Notes: generated from the sequence alone by a model not told the origin. 64,000 bases of DNA from Apiospora phragmitis (GCA_038363925.1 JAQQWL010000008.1:558001-622000); one strand, 5' to 3'; positions 47,828-60,365 are shown, counted from the first letter of the stretch. Numbers and translations: made by a program.

Positions 47828-50559
47828 TTATATTCTTTATAGCTTTTAGTTTTATAAATATTTTTTATTCGTTATTTCGTTAAATGTTTAATAAATTCCC
47901 TTTTTTATTTCTTTTATAATTTATTCTTATAATATTAAATTAAATTACAAAGTTTTATAAAGCTCGCGAAAGGTTTTTTTTTCTTTTTAAAAATATATTA
48001 TTTTTAACGGCTATTTAGTTAATATACTTTATTTTAAAAATAAAAAAACCTATAAATTACTGATCGGTTTTTTCGTTACGAAGAGTATATAAGCCGTGAT
48101 TATTTTTACGATAACTTACTTATAACGTTTTTTAAAAAAAATGTCTTTACATAATAATGTAAATTAAATAAAAAAGAGGCGAGTAAAAAGCTTTTATTTT
48201 TATGTTTAAAATTAGCGAATCTATAGTTTTAATTAATAAAGACCGTTAAGCGTTAATTATTTTTTTAATCTTATTAATTTTTAAGACCTCGGCGCGCTCA
48301 TATTTTTTAAAAGCGAGTTTATTTAAACTTTTAAAGCTTTTTACGACATTTTTAAGGACTTTTTAAGTTTTTAAATATTTATTTTTAATAAATACTCTTT
48401 TTATTAAATAACGTATTAAAAGCCTTGTTTTATTTTTCGTTTATTAAAAAAATTTCGACTTTATACTCGTATTAATTTATTTTAACTTTTAGTTATATAC
48501 TAATCGAGGTATTCTCAGATATTAATTTAAGTAATAAAATATAAAATATAAAGTATATTCATATCATTTTAATAATAATTAGTTTTTAAAATAGTTTTTA
48601 TAATTTTAAATAATTTAATCTTTTTAGAATTCAATTTTTCACTTAATCGTTTAGTTTTAATATTTCGTTATAAGAAATAAACTTTCTTTCCTTTTTTAAA
48701 AGTTAATCTTTTTAAATTTATTTAATCGATATATTGTTTTATTCGTTATTAAAAAAAGCGAGGTTTTATTATAAAGTAATTTAATTTTTTTTTAATTTCT
48801 CGATTTATATAGTTATAATTAATATTGATTATTTCTAAAAGCTTTTTAATAAATTTTAAGTAATACTTATGATTTATTTAAAATAATAAAATACGCGTAG
48901 TTTAATTATTAATATTATTATAAGCGTATTACGTTATAAGTAATAATAAAACTTAATTATTTTATTAGTAATTAATATAATAGTATAGGTATTCTTTTGA
49001 AGTTTAATTTATTCGTTTAATTTACTTATTTATTTAAAGAGAATAAGCTATAAATAGTTTATTTTAATTAAAAATAATATAAAGAAACGTATAAATTAAA
49101 CCGTGGATATTATTAAACTTATTATATAATAAAAAGTAAATATTTTTAAAAGCTTATTTATAATTATAAAGATAATCTTATAATTAATTTTAATTAAATG
49201 TTTTCTTAATAAAAGTATCTTAATAATAGAATTAAATAAGATTATTTTTTTTAATATTAAAATTAATTGTAGTTTTTTATATAATTAATATTTAACGGCC
49301 TTTACTTTATTATATTAATTATATTCGTTAATTACTTTATATATAATTAATTTAAAGTTACTATAATCAAATTACTTAATAACTTATTTTTAAGTTTTAA
49401 ATACTCTTTAATATTTATATATAAAATATTCGTAAAGTTCTTTATTAAAATTCTTATAATATTATTTGAAAATATAAATCTTATTATAATAATAAATAAG
49501 GTCATTTTATAAATAGGTAGCTTTATATTTAATTAATAAAATTAAAATCGTTAATTAATTTTAAAGACTTTAAAATTTATTATTTATAAAATTATATTTA
49601 ATACGTAACTTAAATAAATTATGATATTATATTAAAATAGTTTTAATTTCGAGTAAAACTTTTTTTTAATAATCGGGTCGTCGGCTCAATATATTAACGC
49701 GACTGTTCTCGTTACTTTTTAAATAAATAATAATTAAAAGGTATCTAAATTATTATATTTATTATTTATTTAGTTTTCTAATAATAATAAACGTTATAAA
49801 GATTTTATAACTTTAGTACTTTATTAAAATAATGGTTTTATTTTTTATTAATTATAATAATAGTTATTAACGTTTTATTATAAATTCAATAATTAAACTC
49901 TAGTTTTATTAATTTTAAACAAAACATATAATAAAGTAGGACCTTTTATTATTATTTTATTAATTTAACTACCATTTAACTACATAATTTAAAACGTCGG
50001 TTTTAATTTTAAATAGTTTAATAAAGTTTAGTATGAAAAGTATTTTTTTATTTTAAATTTTACTCCTTTATATTATAAAAACCTTCTACCTTTTTTTAAT
50101 TAATATAATTCGTCCTCTTTTATTAATTTTATTAAAAGTTTCGCTATTTTATTAAATTTAAAGATAAAAATCCGGTAATAATTAATTATTTTTTAAAAAG
50201 ATTTAATTTTCATAACGTTTATAAGCGTTAATTACTATTTAATTTTTAAGATTTTTAAAGGGTTCTTTTAAACGTTTTATAAGTTAATCAATGAATTAAG
50301 GTTTTATAACTTTTAAAGTATAAACTTTACGTTCGTTTTTTATTACTTTTTATATTACTTTTTATTTTTAAAATAAATTAAAATATTATCGAGGTATTCG
50401 TATAAAATATAATTAATTATAGTTTAAAAGTTAATTAATATATTACTTAAATTAAATAGTATAATTTAATATTTATAGTATTTTTATTTAATATAAAACT
50501 TAGTTTTCTTTTAATACGAATTGAATTATATATATTAAATAAGTTAAATATAAAAAAGA

Positions 50560-50860
50560 TTTTAATATATAATAACTCATCTCATAAGTCGCTAATTAAA
50601 AATAAAAGGTACCGGTTTTTAATAATAATTTCGTTAATCTTTTAATAATTAATATACATACGTTATTTAAGCTTTTCATTTTTATTTTTTTCGAAACTAA
50701 AAGGATAAAGAAACGTATTAGCGATATAAATAATCTTTTAATTTTATTTTTAAGGTTTTTCGTAATATAATCCTTTGAAGCTTATTTATACTCTTAATTA
50801 AGTTTATAAATTAATATAAAAGAGTACTTTTTCCTCTTTTTAAAAGTTATTTCATAATTT
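50560..50860 (-). pseudogene. Reverse transcriptase remnant of Gypsy element 2
   Basis: Nucleotide-level alignment to the recognisable reverse transcriptase at 61.33-61.62 kb, in the same orientation and at the same distance from the 3' LTR. The frame is destroyed by RIP stops. Confidence 0.65.
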
Positions 50861-51498
50861 TATTATATATAAAACGATAAGCTGATTTCTAATTTCTCAT
50901 TAAAAAAAGCTTCGAATTATTAATACTTTTTTAATGTAATTGTTATAATATTTAACTTAAATTTTCTTATAATAATATATATTTTAAAATATTTTAAATT
51001 TATTAAAAAGCTGTATTTAAACCCTTATTTATTAGTAAAACCTTTTTTAATTAATTTTAAAATTTTATTCTATTTTATAACGTATAATATTTTTTAACCT
51101 TAATTAAATGTCCACGATTTCTTTTCATAATTTTTTATTAACGGTTTTTAATTAATATAAAGTTTTTTTTATTTAAGCTTAAAGAAATGAACGATTCGTA
51201 ATAGTTTATAACTTTTTTCTATTTTATTATTAAGTAACGTTTTAAAAAAACAATTTACGTTTATTATTAATATAATATATTTTTTTAAATATTTTATATA
51301 CTTATTATTTAATATAAAAACGTTTTTATGTACGTTTAATATTATCTTATTATATTTACTAGAATTTATTAATTAATTAAAATTCTTTTAAATAAATAAT
51401 AACTTTTTACGATTAATTGTTATATCCTCGCTATTTTTTCGTTTTTTAATAAAGTGTTTTTTAATTCTCCGATAAAAGTACTTCTATATTTTTCCTTA

Positions 51499-53316
51499 AC
51501 GTACCCTATAAGCGAGCTGCGCATTTTTTATTATTAAGCTTTATAAGTTATAAATTAAATAAATATATTAATAATTATTATTTTTAAAAGTTTCTATATT
51601 ATTCTAATAAGTACGCGTATTATGCCCGGGCTCTTTATAAATTCTATAGCGTTATAAGCGTGTCTTAAACGTCCTCGTATAATTATTCTTTCGACGCGAT
51701 TCGTTTTATAATTATTTATTAATATCCTTTTAAAATTATAATTTTTTTAAACTTATATATAAAATAATCCTTTATTTTATAGCCGTTTTTTTTTCGTACG
51801 GCGGCGCCGGTTAAATATCTTATATATTTTTTAATATATCGCGTTCTTACTTTTTAAAAGAGTAACTCGGTATATAACTTACGTTATAACCTTTACGATT
51901 TAATTAAAACTAATTAAAATAAATATTAAAAAATTATTTTAATATTATATAATACGCTTTCGAACGTATTCGGTTTAAAACTAAGCTTTAATAAAATTAT
52001 TTAAGGTTTTTAATTTTTAAGGGATAAATAGGCTAAAAAATGTCCCCGGAAGTATTAAAGTACGTAACTTTATATCTAATTATAAAATAATATATTCGGG
52101 ATTATAAGAAATAAATCCTATTTTTTAAAAGCCTCCTTATATATTTAAAATACTAAGAATCGCTTAAAACGCTTTTAAAAACGCTAATAAGAAGTCTTCC
52201 TTAAAAATATAAATAATATACGCCCGTATAAAACCTTTAATTTCTTTTTTATACGCCTTTTTTTAATATATAAAAATAGCTAATATTAAAAGGTTAAAGT
52301 TTATATAACGAATAAAAAAATATATAAAGTATAATAATTAAGTTGTTTTTATAATAAAGCTCGAAAATTATTAAGTAATAATTTTTATAGCCGTTTAAAA
52401 CTAAGAGGCGATAATAACCTTTCGTACGAAACTTAGTATATTAATTAAAATATTAAATCTAGTCCTCACCTCTTTTATTCGTAATTTAATTATTTTTAAT
52501 AATTACGATTACTTAGTCCTTTAATAATAAGCTATTTTTATATTAAAAAGAGAGGTGCGTTTTTTCGATAAAAATAATATACGGAGGGATAGCGTAACCG
52601 TTTAATCCGACGCCCTAAATAATTATAACTTATTCCCGATTTCTTTACTATATTACTTTAAACCTTCTATATCGATTAGAAATAGTTACGACTATTTCGA
52701 ACGAAATTTAACCTATAAGAAACCCGGTCTCGTTAAAATTATATATATCCTTTTTTATATCTTATATTTATTAATTATGTTCCGTATAAAAATAAACTAT
52801 ATGCGATACGTATTAAGATCTTTATAAAGGATTTTTAATAATCGATTCTTCGGTTAAAACGTATCCGGAGGTCTAGTTATTATCATACGAAATTAAAGTC
52901 TTAATTAACGCCGACGCGTCCCGCGTTACGTAAACTAAATAATTAATTCGCTATATTTTTTATATTACTTAATTAGGGAAAAAACGATAGCGTATTTAAA
53001 TTAATAATATATCGAATAATTAATTCCTTTTTAAAAGTAGAAAACTTTCGAGAATTTATAAAGATTTCGGATCGTAATTAAATTCCGCGTCGTTAGCTAC
53101 GTAACGTCGACTTTAAGATATAATATATCGCTATAACTTTTTATATACTTAATTTCGGGTTATTTTAAACCGCTTAAAGCGTTAAATTAAATCTTTTTTC
53201 TTTATTCTTTAATTCTATACTTATTAAAGAAGAAAAGTTAATATAAAGTTAATTATAAGAAAATTAATTAAAAGTACGCAGCTCGCTTATATGCGTAGCT
53301 CGCTTATGAGGTACGT
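51499..53316 (-). mobile_element. Fot1/pogo-like transposon, copy d, inserted in Gypsy element 2
   Basis: 1,818 bp, with termini ACGTACCCTATAAGCGAGC and the inverted ...TTATGAGGTACGT, flanked by TA at 51497-51498 and 53317-53318. The transposase remnant is on the minus strand. These termini are the least RIP-mutated of the family; the right one contains the AAGCGAGCT word twice. The paralogous Gypsy copy has an uninterrupted site near 62380, confirming insertion. Confidence 0.9.
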
Positions 53317-54109
53317 TATATAAAATATTAGTTTTAATACTTAAAATTTAAGTTTATTAAAAAACTTAAAAGTTTATTATATTAATTAAATTATTATTAT
53401 TTTATAAGTTTTTAACTATAATAAAAAGGGTTTTTCGTCGAGTATATATTAATATATTTTAAAACTAATTAACGTTTATTAATTCGCGATTTCTTTAAAC
53501 GTATTTAAAGTTTTAAGTCTTAAAATACTTTTTTTAATCTCGCTTTTTTAAATAATATTAACGGAACTACCGTAAGTTTTTATATTTATAAATATACTCG
53601 TTATTTATTTAATAATATATTTAAAGTATAAATATAAAATAAGTTATTTATTACTTCGTTAAAAACTTTATTCGTTTTTAAGCTTTTTTATAAAAATATT
53701 TAATATAAGCGTTATATATATATATAATTTATAAAAGAGTAAAATATATATTGTTTATAAATAAAATACGAAAATTATTATTTATAGTATAAATTTTATT
53801 ATAATAAATACTTAATATAAGTATTTTAAATCCGGGTAAAAAATACCGGGGATAATTAGTTATTTATTAATATTTAAGTTTTAAAACTTAATAGTTTCGT
53901 TTATAAACTCGTATATTAATATATTTATTAAAATATTTATATTAAATAATTATACCTTCGCTATTATTAAAATCGTTATATATTAAGTTAAATCTTTTAC
54001 GTATAATTATTACGCGTTAATTATAATTTCTTATAAGTTTAAAAGCTTTAAAAATCATTCGATTTTAAATATTTATTCTATAAATAAATAATTTAATATT
54101 TTTTAAACG

Positions 54110-54439
54110 CCGGAAAAATTAAAACATCGCGCGTTTAATTTAAAAAAGCCCTTATTATATAAAAATCTTAAGAGCTATAAAACGAGAAAGTAAAAAGGAA
54201 ACGTTTAATAATTAATAAATACGAAACGAGGGGTTCGTTAAAACCGAGGGCGACCGGTAGAAGGCGCTATAATATTTACGGCGAAATAAGTTATAATACG
54301 CGAACATATAAAGAAAATATAAAATTAAATAACGAATTAAATAAAAAGAAATTTTAATTAATTTAAAACATTAAAATTAAATTAATTTATATAAAAATAA
54401 TAAGATTTAAAAAAAGTGGCCGACTTAGTAATATAGCCG
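54110..54439. repeat. Unclassified repeat, reverse copy, interrupted by solo LTR 2
   Basis: Reverse complement of sequence at 43.56-43.87 and 57.0-57.25 kb. It appears to continue after solo LTR 2 from 55081 to about 55180. The boundary with flanking Gypsy sequence is approximate. Confidence 0.55.
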
Positions 54440-54444
54440 ATTTA

Positions 54445-55075
54445 TATTACGACCTAGCCTAATTATGCGGCTAGACCCATAGAAAATATTAATACGGAAC
54501 CACTATACCCCGGCAAGGTTACGATACTACCAGCACTAATAAAACTGCCAGCTATACCAATATAAGCTCACCTATACTCCGCGACCGACGGGCGCCTAAC
54601 ACAGAGACCCTACGAAGGACCATGGGGAGGATGGACACCTAACGGGGGTCACGTGACGAGCGACAGGATCACAACGCTCCCGATGAACCACGAGCTACGG
54701 GATCACGACGCTCCCGGTGAGCCAACTGGAACGGATTACTAATCCGCGACGTGATCTAAAGAAATTAGTAAAGGAGGGATTAAATATATAACCACGAACG
54801 TTTCCTATATATTTTATATAGATACTCTTTACTTTAATAATTAATCTAAGTATTAATCTAACCTATTAATAAGGTAAATAGCCTTAACGACTCTATTATG
54901 AATACCTTCAAATTAACGCACCTTAGTTACCTTTTTGTTCCTACGGTTATTACATATTATATCGATAGAAGCGGACTTTTATCGCACGTTTAGATACTCT
55001 CTCGTATTGCTAAATATAAACCCTTCGGTACGTCTTACCAGGTTTCTATTTGGACCCCTGATAGCGTTCGTTATA
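54445..55075 (+). mobile_element. Solo LTR 2 of the Gypsy family, TSD ATTTA
   Basis: 631 bp, from TATTACGACCTAGCC to ...GATAGCGTTCGTTATA. A perfect duplication ATTTA lies at 54440-54444 and 55076-55080. It is 44 bp longer than solo LTR 1, mostly from a tandem 34-bp duplication at 54656-54723. It is comparatively little RIP-mutated. Confidence 0.9.
54656..54723. repeat. Tandem 34-bp duplication in solo LTR 2
   Basis: Units at 54656-54689 and 54690-54723 share the GGATCAC.ACGCTCCCG core. They differ mainly by G to A changes in the first unit, the direction expected of RIP. Solo LTR 1 has one unit. Confidence 0.85.
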
Positions 55076-55189
55076 ATTTAGTAGTAAATCACGTTAATAT
55101 TTTTCTTAATAATTATTATAAAAGTGTGCTCGTTTTAAATAACGTTAAAGTAATATCTTTTAAACATTTTTATAAAATTAATATTTTTA

Positions 55190-55450
55190 AATATAATACG
55201 TTAAAACTCGACGGTATAAAAAGCGGTTAATCTCTTATATTTAAAAATCTCGAATTTCTTCTTAGCCTCTCGCCTTTTATTAAGGTTTTAAAACTATCGT
55301 AACTTTTAAAAATTCGTTATACTTTTATTTAATCTAGCTTAACTTATTAACTTTTTTATAAGCTTATTTAAATAAAGTTTAAATTAAGCGAGTAATTTTT
55401 AAAAAATAAAATAAAGCGGCGTAAATAACTCGCTAAGTAGCGTTTTCGAA
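55190..55450 (-). pseudogene. Gag remnant of Gypsy element 2
   Basis: Aligns with the gag region at 63.78-64.0 kb in the same orientation, including the ACTCGACGGTATAAAAAGCGG word, and lies just inside the right-hand LTR. It has no open frame. Confidence 0.6.
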
Positions 55451-55928
55451 CGTTTTTTTATAAAATTAGTAATAAGCTTTAATTTAAACGAAGAATTTTC
55501 GAAAATTCCCGCTCGTTTCGTTAAAAAATATTCGTATATTAATCTTTAACCTTTTTTTTAAATATAATAAAGGTTTAAATAATATTAATAATAATATAAA
55601 AGAGACGTATTTTCTCGCATAGTTTATTAATATTATAAGGGGTTTATTTTAAAGCCTTTTTAATTAAAAGCTTAATATAATAATATTAATTACTAGTATT
55701 CTTTTATTTAAAAATTTTAATTCGTTTAATTAACGCTTATTAAATAAAATTATTATCGTTATTATTATTATTAACTTTTATAATAAAGTTTTATTAAAAG
55801 GTATTAAAGATATTAATAAGAGTCTTTTGTATTAAATAGAGTAATTAAGTTTACATATATATATAGTTTTTATAAAGTTACTATTTAAAGGTTTAAATAA
55901 TAACTCGTATAAATAAAAATAGTTAAAA

Positions 55929-56667
55929 TATAATAAACGTTATTCGAGTTTTAAAAAAATCTTAATAAATATATTTAAGTTTATATTAATAATGTAAGAA
56001 ACTATTTAAGTATATAATAAAAACCCCGTTTTATTAATATTAAAAATAATATTATTAATTCATAACGTAATAATAAAAGTAATTAAATCAAATTATTTTT
56101 ATCATAAAATTATGAGATTTATTTGCTTTATTAATAAATTAAATTAAATATTAAAATAAAGAGTATATATATAAAATATATAAGAAATATTTATAATTAT
56201 TTATTTATTTTTTGTTTTATTAGTTTAAAGATCTCGCGGATTTTACGAGATCTCGTCGAGTTATATTTTCAAATCTCGTTTAGATTTTAAAATTCGTTAC
56301 GTAATTTCTTTTTATTTTAATTAATACTTAAGTATTACTTTTTATATTATTTAATCTATTTTATTATTTAAATATTAAATACTATTATAATATTAATTTT
56401 AATATTTAATTAATAATACAATAAGCTTTATTTATATAAATAAAGTTATACGCGTTAATTAACGAGGTTAAGTTACGTTTAATCTTTTATAAACGCTTTA
56501 AATTATTATAGTCTCGTTTTAAAAGTAAATAATAACTTATTATAATCGACGGGTTAATCTCTTATAAAGTAATACTTAAAGCGTAAGATTAAATAGAAAT
56601 AATTGTTTAATTATTTTTAAAGCTTTTACTTTATAATATATTCGTATAGTTAAGTTAAGTTATAATA
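55929..56667 (-). mobile_element. LTR 6, 5' LTR of Gypsy element 2
   Basis: 739 bp. It starts TATAATAAACG and ends AGTTATAATA on the plus strand. The extra length is explained by a partial copy of the TRIM-like LTR at about 56538-56640. It shares a subfamily with LTRs 4 and 5. Confidence 0.75.
56538..56640. mobile_element. Partial TRIM-like LTR inside LTR 6
   Basis: About 100 bp matching the 129-bp LTR of the element at 41.4 kb (GACGGGTTA...AGCTTTTACTTTATAATATA), missing the last part. It is more RIP-mutated than the 41.4-kb copies. Confidence 0.7.
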
Positions 56668-57327
56668 CTAAATAATAATTATTTTTATAATATCTATTAT
56701 ATAAAACTTTTAAAAGCGTTAATAAAAGAAATAAAATAATATAAATAAACGGCTTATATATTTAATACTACCTTTAAGAAATAGAAAAAAGCTAGGTTTT
56801 AAATTAATATAATCGGTTAAAGAAAGTTTTAAACTAATAATAATATAATAAAATATAATAAATACTAGTAATATAATTAATGTTATAAAAATAAATAATT
56901 TATAAAAAAAACTATAATTAATTATATTATTAAGTTAATTACTTTTTTATATTTTATTATTTTTATATAAATTAACTTAACTTTAACGATTTAATTTAAT
57001 TAAAACTATTCTTTATTTAATTTATTACTTAATTTATTACTTAATTTTATATTTTCTATATATATTTACGCATTATAACTTATCTCGCTATAAATATTAT
57101 AACGCTTTTTATAGTCGCCCTCCGCTTTAACGAACCCCTCGTTCCGCTTTTATTAGTTATTAGACGCTTCCTTTTTACCTTCTCCGCTTATAGCTCTTAA
57201 AATTCTTATATAATAAAGGCTTTTTTAAATTAAACGCGCGATTTTTTAACTCTTTAACGTTTAAAAAATATTAAATTAACCATTTATAAAGTATATATTT
57301 TATCTTTTATAAAAGTTATTTTATATA
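56668..57327. repeat. Unclassified RIP-mutated repeat
   Basis: The right half (56.93-57.32 kb) matches 42.96-43.85 kb with solo LTR 4 removed, i.e. it shows the empty LTR 4 site. No coding content is recognised. Confidence 0.55.
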
Positions 57328-57504
57328 ACGTATCTCATAAGCGAATATCTTATATAAGCGAATGTTTTATTTTTTTACATCCCTTTCGATAAAATATAAA
57401 TTAATTTTATCAGAACGTATTTAATATATTAAAATTAATCGGAATCTTTATTTTTAAATACTTTTATATTATTTTAATAAGTATATATATTATGCCTAGG
57501 CTTT
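57328..57504 (-). mobile_element. Fot1/pogo-like transposon, copy e, left end only
   Basis: It starts ACGTATCTCATAAGCG after TA (57326-57327) and runs to TATGCCTAGGCTTT, matching the left ends of the other copies. It is then cut by the LTR at 57505. The remainder should lie beyond the right edge of the window. Confidence 0.8.
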
Positions 57505-58118
57505 TATAACGAACGCTATTAGGGGTCTAAATAAAAACTTAGTAAGACGTACCGAAGGGTTTATATTTAATAATACGAAAGAGTACTTAAACGTGCGATA
57601 AAAGTCCGCTTTTATCGATATAATATATAATAGTTATAAAAATAAATATAACGTAAAATATAAACGATAAAGTTATTTATAATAGAGTTATTAAAATAAT
57701 ATATTTTATTAATAAGTTAAATTAATATTTAAATTAATTATTAAAATAAAAAGTATTTATATAAACTATATAAGAAATATTCGTCGTTTATATATTTAAT
57801 CCCTCCTTTATTAATTCCCTAAATCTCGTGGATTTCGCGAGATCTGCTCGAGCCGGATCTTGGGATCTCGCCGCAATCTTAAGATCCGTCACGTGACCTC
57901 CGTCCTTAGCCTTCTTTATTCGGGTACCCATTTATCCCATAACCCGTCGGGGAGGTATTATATCAGATAGTAATCGGTTATAAAATATAAATAAATTTAT
58001 ATTAATATAATTAGCGGTCCGGTTAATATTAATAATATCGTAACTTAATTAAAGTATAATACCTCCGTACCGGTAGCTTCTATAAATTTAAACTATATAA
58101 TTAAGCTAGGTCGTAATA
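57505..58118 (-). mobile_element. LTR 3, 3' LTR of Gypsy element 3
   Basis: 614 bp. It begins TATAACGAACGCTATTAGGGG and ends GCTAGGTCGTAATA on the plus strand, the reverse complement of solo LTRs 1 and 2. The 5-bp flank at 57500-57504 is GCTTT; the partner duplication should sit after the 5' LTR beyond 64000. Confidence 0.87.
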
Positions 58119-58450
58119 CTATCTTTTTTTTTAATTATTTTATTTTTAAAGCGTTAAATCTTTATAAATACCCTTACTTTCTCGTTTCGTTAAGTTTTTA
58201 ATAAGTTCCCTCCTTTTTATTTTTATTATAATATCTATTTATTATAATATCTAGTCGTATTAAAAAGCGTCGTATACCGAAATAATTAAAAACTAAGAAA
58301 TCTCGTACTTACGATCTTTTTATATAAACTATTTTTAAAAATCTCGTAAAAATACCGGACGGTTATTTTTACTATATTCGTCGCGGTTTCTTTTACCGTA
58401 CTTCTCTAAACGACTTATCGCGTTACAGCGAATATATCGTTAATTATTAG

Positions 58451-58828
58451 TCCGGTTGCGACATAGGGTTTTCCGCGAAGGTCCTAACGGATACTGCTCT
58501 CTAGCACTCTAAGCTAGAGGCGGAGATCGAAGAGATCGAAGAGCGTCGTCGAGAGATAAACGCGAAAGTATAGCGTTTTCGTAAATAAAAAAAGTTATAG
58601 TTCGAAAAAATAATGCGGGCGGTTCGTCGGGGTATCTCGAATATAAAAGAGTTAAAGCGTGTCGAGCGAGAAGAGGCCGAGAAGGAGGCCCGTCGCAAGG
58701 TAGCGGCCGAGCCGTCGCTTACGGTTACTCCTACGTTACCCTCGGGCTTCTCTTTTGACTAGGACGAGGTGTATCCTAACGTCCCGCTAGAGCCGTCGCT
58801 ATTAGCCGAGTTTAGGGTCGTTCCTTAA
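58451..58828 (+). pseudogene. Antisense coiled-coil reading frame in Gypsy element 3
   Basis: On the plus strand, opposite to pol, a frame ending at TAA 58826-58828 reads through with five stops, all TAG/TAA of the kind RIP makes from CAG, CAA or TGG. It encodes a Glu/Arg-rich heptad-like segment (EEIEERRREINAKV, later KELKRVEREEAEKEARRKV), then a Pro/Ser tail (PSLTVTPTLPSGFSFD). The 5' start is not clear. GC content is much higher than around it. It lies between the integrase and the 3' LTR. Coiled-coil Glu/Arg proteins are found beside some fungal LTR elements, but I cannot name a family. Confidence 0.6.
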
Positions 58829-59699
58829 ACTTCCGAAGCTTTTTTATAACGTTCTTTAAGTGTTTCTTAAATTTTTAGGTATTATTTTCTAATAGGTATC
58901 CTTTTTATTAAACGAGGTATTAAAAACCTTATCCTCTCTTCTTTTTATTAATAATTTTTTCGATTTCGTATTCGTATTAATCCGTTTCGACTTTTAACTA
59001 TATATCGATTAAGGTTTCCTCGGCCGCTAGTTCGAGTAATAAAATATAAAATATAAGGTATATCCGTATTATTTTAAATAGTAATAATCGATAATTAGTT
59101 TTTAAAATAACTTTTTTAATTTCGAATAGTTTAATTTTTTTAAAGTCGAGTTTTATACTAGGTCGTTTTGTTTTAATATTTCGTTAAAGGAGGTAAACTT
59201 TTTTTCCCTCTTTAAAAATTAATCCCTTTAATCTAGTTTAATCGGCGTATTTCTTTATCCGTTTTTAAAAGAAAACGAGGTTTTATTATAATATTATTTA
59301 TAGTTTTTTTAATTTTTCGACTTATATAGTCGCAATAAGTATTAATTCTCTTTTTAAAAGTTTCCGGGTAATCGCTAAATCGTATCTATAATTAGTTCGG
59401 AATAATAAAATACGCGTTATTTTATTATCGGCGTTATTATATATGAATTACGCTATAAGTAATAATATTACTTAGTTATTTTATTTATAATTAATATAAT
59501 AACGTAAATACTACTTTAAAGTTTAGTTTATTTTCTCGGTCTACTTATTTATTTAAAAGTAATAAGCTATAAATAACTTATACTTAATACCGAGTTATAC
59601 TATAAGTAATTTTTAAAACTTAATTATAAATAACTTATCTCGATTAAAAATAATTATTTCTAATAATCTATACTAATTAATAATAATACGAAAGAAAGC

Positions 59700-59960
59700 G
59701 TAAACCAGGTTATTAATATTACTAAACTTTTTATAAAGTAGGAAGTAAATATACTTCGTAAGTTTATTTATAATTACTAAGATATTATCGTAACTAACCT
59801 TGGTTAATAGTTCCTCCGATAAAAGTAGCTTAACTATAAAATCGAATATAATCGTTTTCCACGTCCTATCTAGCGGTAGAATTAGCTATAATTCTCCGTA
59901 TAGTTAATATCTTGCGGACTTAACCTTATTATATAAATCGCACTTACTAATTACCTTAGC
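59700..59960 (-). pseudogene. Integrase core remnant
   Basis: The minus-strand frame reads KCDLYNKVK, then an FDFIVKLLLSEE stretch and NILVIINKLTKYIYFLLY, the catalytic-core pattern of Ty3/Gypsy integrases. It is interrupted by RIP stops. Confidence 0.75.
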
Positions 59961-60289
59961 CACGGTTAGTTTAAGGTTTTTATAATCGAATTACTTAGTA
60001 ATTCGCTTTTAGGTTTTAAATACTCTTTAATATCTATACGCGGGGTATTTATAAAAATTTTTAATAAAGTTTTCCCGGTATTATTTAAAGATATAAATCT
60101 TGTTTCGGTAAACGATAAGACCGTCGCGGTTTTTAAAGTGCTTCCTAGCGTAATTAATAAAATCGAGGGTTCGGTCTAATTATTTAAACTTAGTAACCTA
60201 TTCGTCGTTATATTAAACGCGGTTCGTAGCGTTTAATTATCGTGACGGCATAAAATTACCGTCTTAATCCTATTTAAGGATAATTCTAG

Positions 60290-60365
60290 TCTTAAGTAGG
60301 ACTTTCTCTTAATAGTCAGGTCGTTTACTTAATGCGTCGGCGCGACCGTTCTCGCTACTTTTCCG
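60290..60365 (-). pseudogene. RNase H C-terminal remnant
   Basis: The minus-strand reading ENGRADALSKRPDY is the conserved NxxADALSR end of Ty3/Gypsy RNase H domains. Confidence 0.8.

Larger units (their letters stand above)
47150..56667 (-). mobile_element. Gypsy element 2, nearly complete, with nested insertions
   Basis: Pol is on the minus strand. The 3' LTR is 47150-47827, the pol region about 48.3-51.5 and 53.3-54.1 kb, gag about 55.19-55.45 kb and the 5' LTR 55929-56667. It is parallel to element 3 at 57.5-64 kb throughout. It is interrupted by pogo copy d (51499-53316) and by an unclassified repeat that itself contains solo LTR 2. Flanks ATAAA (47145-47149) and CTAAA (56668-56672) match at four of five positions, so they are a possible target duplication. 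No open frame survives. Confidence 0.72.

Noticed and set aside
58501..58698. 65-aa minus-strand frame in Gypsy element 3
   Set aside because: Antisense shadow of the Glu/Arg-rich plus-strand coiled-coil frame.
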